Of a stretch of 64,000 bases of DNA, positions 57,932 to 64,000 are shown in pieces. The position numbers and the translations under genes are program-made. The notes under the pieces are model-generated. The model searched no databases. It worked only from the letters and a program-made list of their open reading frames with translations, and was not told the DNA's origin. Positions within the stretch are counted from its first letter, which is position 1. Each line of letters opens with the position of its first letter. The DNA comes from Epiperipatus broadwayi (taxonomy: Eukaryota; Onychophora; Udeonychophora; Euonychophora; Peripatidae): the NCBI GenBank assembly GCA_028023455.1, contig JAQFVV010000050.1, positions 1 through 64,000 on the forward strand, written 5' to 3'.

Positions 57932-59400
57932 AATTTCATTTTAGTAAAAGATCTTTCTTCTAAAGCAATTGTCAACAGTAAGGCTATAAAAAAGGAGTTA
58001 AATAATTTCTCAATTTCTAACACCATTCTATAAATAAAATAAAATAATTTCCTTCTCATTCAATAACTTCAGAGAAGCTAGTGAATGTTATGTTACATGT
58101 TTTCTATTTTTACCACAACAAAACACTAATAATACAAAATTGTTATTTCTACTTAAATGATAAATTACTTTAATATATCTGACCTTGCCTTTAGAAGTGG
58201 ACTATTTCAGATTTCTTACCTAATTGGCTAGCACCCAGTTGCTATCCAAAGGGATTAAATCCTTCACAGGAGTTTGTGCACCAACTCTGCATGTTTCCAG
58301 TAAGGTAGGGAGGCAAGACAGAGAACAATTACTTCTGTCAACCTGAATGACTGAACATACTCTCAAATAAACCCTCTGCTGTCAGCAAGGGTAGTCTCTC
58401 TTCTCATTATCATGACATCCATGCAGTGAGGCAAGTCCATATACATACTGGAAACTGCTATGTCCACACTCAACTCAATGCAAGCTAAAAATATAGCTGA
58501 AAGAGTCTTACCAGAGCTCACAAGGCAGGCTAATCATTTAGCTGGAAGTGAGTTCCGTACTCAGCATGGCTGCCTCAGCATTAACTTGTAAAAACCATAA
58601 ATGTATATTACTGTTTAACTAACAAGTGTGTATATTTTTAGTACTAATAAATTGTACATATTAATCATTGAGTAGTTGTTCTTTTTGTGTCTGTTGGTAC
58701 CAAACCTGTAAGCCTAACCAAACATAACAGATCTGGTGCAGTCGCTGCCAGCAATTACAAAGCAGTGAATTTTTTGGAAGATGTAAGATAAAATTAAATA
58801 GTAAAATAATTTTCATATCTTTACATTCCTACAAACCTGTTGCCCATGTACACAGCTTATCTATCATCCCAGGACAAAATGGGCTTAAATAGAAATACAA
58901 AAATTTGGACCATTTTTTATTAATGAGGTAAGTGAACCTTTGTCAAAATGACATAAAATAATTTAAACTTAGATGTCATGGAAATGATTTTATTGCATTA
59001 AAACAATTTGTTTAACTTTTTGTAGGACTTAATTGACTTCAGATAAGTTTCCCAGAATTTTCATCTTTAACTGAGTTGAGAAAGTCATATTGCTTAGTTA
59101 TTTTCGTCTTATTTTTGAAATAATTTATGCTGGAAAATATTCACTCACAAAAATATATTGAAATGAAAACAGAGAATAAATAAAATAAAAGAGGCAAGGT
59201 GGCTAAATGTTTTCTTTCATAGTAATAATTGAACAACTTACTTATTATGTAAACTTAAAGGTGATGGCTAAATATTTTTGCAAGAATAAGAAAATAAGAG
59301 ATCTATCTATAATCTTGAACATATATCGTACTGAAGTCTAAGATAATTTATAAATCTGAAATATGTTTAAATATAAGGTGAAAATTTAAATCAGAATTTT
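57932..59400. other. Spacer with a GC-richer block
   Basis: 58170-58760 is clearly less AT-rich (caccaactctgcatgtttcc, ctgctgtcagcaagggtag) with no long frame and no clear tRNA-like boxes. It could be an unrecognised repeat or untranslated exon. The flanks are AT-rich and empty. Confidence 0.35.
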
Positions 59401-59404
59401 ATGA

Positions 59405-59665
59405 TATTATTTATTAAAAATATAATAAATATGGCTAATAACTCTAAACAAGCTTTTTAGATAAATGCTGCAAGAGAAAGCATTTAAAATCTCTATCTAA
59501 AAATCCCTATGCCCAAACTGGTTTCAAGCTAATGGTTTCGGTTTGGAGATAGGGATTTCTAGGTAGAGATTTTAAATGCTTTCTCTTGCAGCATTTATCA
59601 GCAAAGTTTGTTTAGAGCTATTAGGATGCTCATTATATTAGATTTGTAATACAAGCTTATTTTTA
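59405..59665. mobile_element. Family C inverted pair, short
   Basis: Two pieces of family C 3' sequence, with fragments of the ribozyme region between them, face each other: agaaagcatttaaaatctct against agagattttaaatgctttct. The ribozyme core is largely deleted; only GAAACCAGTTTGGG on the minus strand remains. Confidence 0.7.
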
Positions 59666-60510
59666 TCATAGGAAACAAGAAAAATAATGGGTTACCAACA
59701 GTCTAAAGTTAAAGATGCAGAAGACAATAATTCTTCTCAACCAAGTGAGTTTAAAAGTCGAATGGGATAAAAACGCATTATAATTGTTATTTTAAACAAA
59801 AATAATAATAAATGTTAAATTTGTTTTCCTAAGATGACAATGTAAATTCTTTATATATATATATATAATTTTTTATTAATAAATACAATATGTAAATGAA
59901 GTAATTTACATAATAAAAAAAAGTTAAATCGCGTGATGTATGACTTGATTTTATTAATACATAATATATAATTTTTTTTTACAGAAAATAATTGAAAATG
60001 CATATATGTTTTGAAGATAAATAGGTCATTATTTTAAACGCTTTTTACATTTTATACTATTTTTTTTCTTTTATACACTCAGCATTATTATCTAAGTTAA
60101 ATACTAACAACAATATTTTATGGCATCCATCTTAGAATTTTAACTCCTCTCCCTCAATAAATAAAAATGACAGAAACTGATTTGGAATAAGACTATTATA
60201 GTAATATTTCATCTGATGCCCTTCAGTTATTCAAATTTACAATAGATAATTCTAGATTACAATAAGAACTGTTACAATTTTTTTCAACTTGGCATTTCTA
60301 GTGAGTGATCGATCACACATTACTATCGTTTATAAGTTGCAAGTTTATCTATATCACTGAAGGACCTATTAAATAAAATAACTGACATAATTGAAACGTA
60401 TGAAAGACTTTAATAGTAAATAAAAAAAAGTCATACATCACATGACTTAATTTGATAAGCGTGTAATTATAAACTAAAATAAAAAGCCAAAATCACACTT
60501 GTCTTTATTT
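59666..60510. other. AT-rich spacer
   Basis: No feature recognised. Confidence 0.35.
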
Positions 60511-60534
60511 TTGCAGCAATATGCTATAAATACA

Positions 60535-60795
60535 ATTTATCCAAACCGCTTCAAACACTTTTGTACATATATATATACACCTATGTTTCAACTGACCTGC
60601 AATCTTCTTCAGAGCAAGTTCATTTTGATCTTTTTTTATTTTTATTTATTTTTTATTTTTTTTATTTAGAAGATCAAAATAAACTTGCTCTGAAGAAGAT
60701 TGCAGGTCAGTTGAAACATAGGTATATATATATATATATGTACAAATAAAGACTTTTGCTAAAAAGTGTTTGAAGCAGTTTGGATAAATTGTATT
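60535..60795. repeat. Fold-back of about 115-bp arms with hammerhead-like motif on both arms
   Basis: The left arm (aatttatccaaaccgcttc to ttcattttgatctt) is the reverse complement of the right arm (aagatcaaaataaacttg to gtttggataaatt). The right arm has an internal insertion of about 13 bp. Each arm contains CTGAAGA, a GATTG/CAGTT hairpin and GAAAC, then ATAGGTA. That resembles a hammerhead core with helix III AC/GT, but no helix I pairing is visible. It could be the terminal part of another Penelope-like element. Confidence 0.6.
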
Positions 60796-60876
60796 TAAAA
60801 TAAAGAGCATGATAATAGCTCTAACAAACTTTATCAATAAATGACACGAGAAAATATTTAAAATCTTTATCTAGAA

Positions 60877-60940
60877 ATTATCCCCAGTCCCAGATCAGTT
60901 TCTAGCTATTGGCTTTTGTCAGTGAGATGTTAGGATATTT
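60877..60940 (-). ncRNA. Family C hammerhead ribozyme, G8 mutated
   Basis: Minus strand: CTGACAA at 60922-60916, stem II AGC/GCT, GAAA, CTGATC. G8 is A, the same CpG-type loss as in the copy at 1716. Inactive. Confidence 0.6.
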
Positions 60941-61220
60941 TAGATATTAGATCCAAATTATCAACTCAAATCCAGCAATTATATAATTAACTTTTAAGTA
61001 GAAAATCTGAAATTTTCAGATACCTATAGATCTTCAAATCCAGCTAAGGCTATTAATATATTGTATGGATGATGATTTCTCAGCCCCATATAATTATTTA
61101 AGTTAGATAACTGGATTTGAAGACATATAGCTGTCTAAAAATTTCAGACTTTCTACTTAAAAATTAATTATCAGATAAGTGTTGGCTTTGAATTGGTAAT
61201 TTGGATCTAGTGCCTGAAAT

Positions 61221-61290
61221 ATCTTAGAGCTTCACTGAGGGAATCCAAAAGTTAGAAATCAGTCTGGAACTGTGGATAATTTCTAGATAG
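61221..61290 (+). ncRNA. Family C hammerhead ribozyme, A9 mutated
   Basis: CTGAGGG at 61235-61241 (A9 to G), a damaged stem II, GAAATCAGTC with the cleavage position 61264/61265 kept. Probably inactive. Confidence 0.58.
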
Positions 61291-61639
61291 AAATTTTAAA
61301 TGCTTTCCCTTGCAGCATTTATCGATAAAGCTTGTTAGAGCTATTAGCATGCTTTTTATTTTAGTTTATAATTACAAGCTTATCAAATTAAGACACATGA
61401 TGTATGATTTTGTTTTATTGACTATTATAATTTTGCTTTTAAGTTTTAAATGATGTTATATTGCTAAGGCTATTAATATATGATATGGCTGAAGATTTCT
61501 CTGCCCCATATAGTGATTTAAGTTAGATAGCTGAATTTAAAGACATATAGGTCTCTGAAATTTTCAGAATTTCTACTTAAAAGTTAACTAGAAGATAAAT
61601 GCTGGCTTTGAGATGATAATTTGGATCTAGTATCTGAAA

Positions 61640-61705
61640 TATTCTAGCACCTCACTGAGGAAAGCCAATAGCTAGAAACCAGTCAGGAACTGGAGATAAT
61701 TTCTA
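61640..61705 (+). ncRNA. Family C hammerhead ribozyme, core intact
   Basis: CTGAGGA at 61655-61661, stem II AGC/GCT with a CAATA loop, GAAA at 61675-61678, ACCAGT and C, cleavage at 61684/61685. All core bases are canonical. Helix I is poor because the first downstream base is A, opposite A. Activity is doubtful without partners. Confidence 0.66.
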
Positions 61706-61765
61706 GATAGAGATTTTAAATGCTATCACATTTATCGATAAAGCTTGTTAGAGTTATTAGCGCAA

Positions 61766-62299
61766 TCTTTATTTTAGTCTATAAAAGACATCATATAAAA
61801 AGTAATATTTATTACAAAACATTTAGCAACATTTACATTTCTTTATTGGAGAGCATTTTATCAACTAAGATCTATAGTTTTCTGTATTTAAAGAATTTTA
61901 GAAAAATTTAAGAGATTATTTTTTAAACCACTAAACACCACATGATCACATCACATGATCACCATTTCTTATACTTGCTCAAGCTGAATCAAAAACTGAA
62001 TCAAAAACTGAGGCTAAATCAATTAAAGTAGAAATAGTTTTTATTTCAAAAGCCATTTTTGCTGCAACTTCATCCTAAATTAAACCCAACCTGATGAATA
62101 AGTCAGATTATTCAGTTTCACAATTATTGGTGAAAATTTTATCCATTTATTCTCCCAAAAAGTTTGTTTAGAACACATAATAATGATATTAGGAAATATA
62201 TTTCAATTATTCCTTGACTTATTTAATATTTTTGTGATACTTTCTGGATAGATAATGTTATTGAATAATTTTGCTGATTATGTTATGGTTTTAAGTTCT
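61766..62299. other. AT-rich spacer
   Basis: 61925-61980 contains a short family A-like end (taaacaccacatgatcac, ccatttcttatacttg). The rest has no recognised feature. Confidence 0.35.
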
Positions 62300-63010
62300 A
62301 AGTTTTTCAGAAACTCTTGAAGTATGCTATACACTTCTGGATTTTTTCCTAGTTTAAGACAATCCAGGGCACGTTTAAGGTTATCAATGATTATTGGTAT
62401 GATTAAATTGGGATGTTAGATATAACTTGAAATTGTGATGCTTTTTCTTATTCAGTTAATCATGAATTTAGAAGTTTGTTATATAAGATGGGTAACCTGA
62501 TTAGTAGAGACAGTTTGAAAATGCTGACATCCATCAAACTTATGTCAAAATAACCAGTCCTTATGACATAAATTTGGTAATGTTTTGCTTTTTCATGATT
62601 TATCTTCACCTTTCTTTTCTGGCTCCATATAGGGATTTCATATGTTTATCAGCAATTTCCAGATCCTTGATACACAACATTTAATTATAAAGAGCACTGA
62701 TGGTTTTATTCCAACCTGGAATAAATCAATTCAATATCCACCAGGGGTAAATTCTTTGGAAGTTGTTGTAATGACTTTGTTAATTATACCATACCAAGAG
62801 ACATATGAGATATTTATTAATATTCTATTCAAAATATCCAATATATTGGCTCCAGTTATCCTTTAAATTTCATCTCTGAACAGGATAATTCTTACTTATA
62901 GAAATATTGATTCCAACAGTGATTTGACTCCAATAGCGTAGTTTAGCAGGTAATAATGAACTATTTTTGGTTGAAATAAAACATACATCAAGAATTATAT
63001 CAGTTCACAA
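62300..63010 (-). pseudogene. Decayed non-LTR element, linker region
   Basis: On the minus strand around 62720-62620 the frame gives IPGWNKTISALYN, a stop, then DLEIADKHMKSLYGARKER. The 'PGWN' tryptophan-asparagine block followed by a positively charged helix is typical of the segment between endonuclease and reverse transcriptase in several LINE clades. Other parts have no readable frame. Stops are frequent. It is not one of the RTE copies here. Confidence 0.3.
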
Positions 63011-63768
63011 TGTGCCTAAATGGAATGTTCTTATCACAAAGTAAGCCCTTTTATTTAAATCCATCCATTTTAAAAGTTGGCAACCTCCATGATCCTCATT
63101 TAGTATCCCAAAGGATAACCATTTGATGTTTAGAGTCTATTTTATCAACAATCCATGTTAAACCAGATGATGACTCTCCTGAAATATAGCTACATCACCA
63201 TTACATTAATCAGCTAATTTGTAGAAAATCTACATTCTTAATTGTGAATATCTTCAATGCTAATGTAAAATAATTTTATTGTGTTTCAGAAGTGAAGAGA
63301 ACATCCATCTGTAATTAGGTATGCCTGACACTTGATTCCCCATAACATGTAGTCCTTTTTTATTTCATGAGTCTTGTACCCTTGCATTTATAATCATGAT
63401 GAGCTGACTCATAATGCTTTCAGAATTCATATTAATAGTTATATTCTATATTTATATATCATCTCTTTAATCAATGTTCATCAAGTTGAAGTCTGGTTTT
63501 CATGTTGAAATGATTAATTTCACATGATAATGCCCGCTACTTCTACAGTGATCACAAAAAGTTTGTCAGACATCCGTTTCTTTATGTGACTTTTATCCAT
63601 GGTTGATATTATTTTGGCTAAAGAGGCCAGATTTATAGCAATCACAAGGTGGCTGGTATGCTGAATTATTTATAGATAAAATGCTAATTATTTAAATTGG
63701 TTATTTACATATTCCATTTGTTTAACAATTGAATGCAATTCTCTTTTTTATTAATTTCAAGGTAGCTC
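63011..63768. other. Spacer, perhaps more of the decayed element
   Basis: Composition resembles 62300-63010 but no motif can be read. Confidence 0.3.
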
Positions 63769-64000
63769 ATTGAAAAAATTAAAAGAATAAAATGGAGATG
63801 GGCTGGACATATTGCTAGAAGAGATGATGATAAATGGACAATTGAAATTTTGAACTGGATGCCAAGAGATTGTAAAAGACCCAGAAAGAGACCACATGTG
63901 AGATGGATGGATGAAATAAGAAAGTGTGCAGGGGTGATATGGAGAAGAGAAGCAAAAGATAGATTGAACTTGGAGAAACCTTCATCCTGCAGTGGATTGA
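63769..64000 (+). pseudogene. RTE-clade LINE, 3' end, cut by the window edge
   Basis: The frame encodes IEKIKRIKWRWAGHIARRDD, then TIEILNWMPRDCKRPRKRPH and MDEIRKCAGVIWRREAKDR, matching the last 75 residues of the RTE protein at 33616. A small deletion near 63960 removes the RRWIK segment before LNLEKP. The 5' side starts abruptly, so this is a strongly 5'-truncated insertion. Its tail lies beyond the window. Confidence 0.85.

Larger units (their letters stand above)
60800..61765. mobile_element. Hammerhead repeat family C array (about 420-bp units) with an inverted unit
   Basis: A minus-oriented partial unit (60800-61040) abuts two plus-oriented units. ctaaggctattaatata occurs at 61044 and 61464 (offset 420), and ttctagatag and caataaag-type blocks repeat with the same step. 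Each unit carries one ribozyme region and no coding sequence. The second plus unit ends at about 61765. Confidence 0.8.

Noticed and set aside
62642-62866. Plus-strand 74-codon ORF
   Set aside because: It lies antisense to the decayed LINE linker with the IPGWN motif, and its own sequence resembles nothing.
1-64000. CRISPR arrays, operons, ribosome binding sites, bacterial-type genes
   Set aside because: Nothing in the window has prokaryotic layout. Repeats are of eukaryotic transposon types and no regular spacer-repeat array exists.

Overview
The window is AT-rich, repeat-dense, non-coding DNA from an animal genome. The repeats are metazoan in type: RTE-clade LINEs with (TGA)n tails, a Penelope-like GIY-YIG retroelement, a hAT transposon of the ZBED5-like group, a mariner fossil, tRNA-derived SINEs and hammerhead-ribozyme repeats. 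No host protein-coding gene can be assigned. Two stretches (about 21.5-22.0 kb and 26.3-26.4 kb) look like possible exons or promoters, but only weakly. The combination fits a mollusc, arachnid or similar invertebrate; sequence alone does not settle which.

The main content is at least three families of short, non-coding repeats that carry type I hammerhead self-cleaving ribozymes with a tiny helix III. I call them A (unit about 454 bp), B (unit 473 bp) and C (unit about 395-420 bp). About 20 ribozyme cores can be recognised on both strands, and seven to eight keep every core base. The best are 13779-13837 (family A, minus), 28369-28433 (family B, minus) and 47042-47106 (family C, plus). The repeats occur as tandem dimers or as inverted head-to-head pairs. 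Tandem repeats with one ribozyme per unit are the layout of retrozymes, non-autonomous retroelements that spread through circular RNA.

Layout. 1-12 kb: family A copies, a (GA)n microsatellite, a mariner fossil, a SINE and a LINE fragment. 12-19 kb: decayed RTE fragments mixed with copies of families A, B and C. 19-28 kb: mostly unassigned, with a SINE, a 1.15-kb direct-direct-inverted-inverted cluster flanked by a 13-bp repeat, and the exon candidates. 28.3-32.2 kb: the family B array, split by a palindromic Penelope-like insertion with a 14-bp target-site duplication. 33.0-36.9 kb: a 295-bp tandem repeat and a full-length frameshifted RTE element. 37-43.8 kb: very AT-rich and empty. 43.8-51.5 kb: families B, A and C, the hAT element (8-bp target-site duplication) and a 51-bp minisatellite. 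52.3-55.5 kb: a nearly intact RTE element with a 936-codon ORF and a 7-bp target-site duplication. 56-62 kb: fold-backs and a family C array. 62-64 kb: a decayed LINE and the 3' end of a third RTE copy.

Functional picture (inference): the ribozyme repeats have no coding capacity and must borrow machinery. The window holds a GIY-YIG Penelope-like element and RTE elements as candidate donors. Several core lesions are CpG-to-TpG/CpA changes, which suggests methylation-driven decay.
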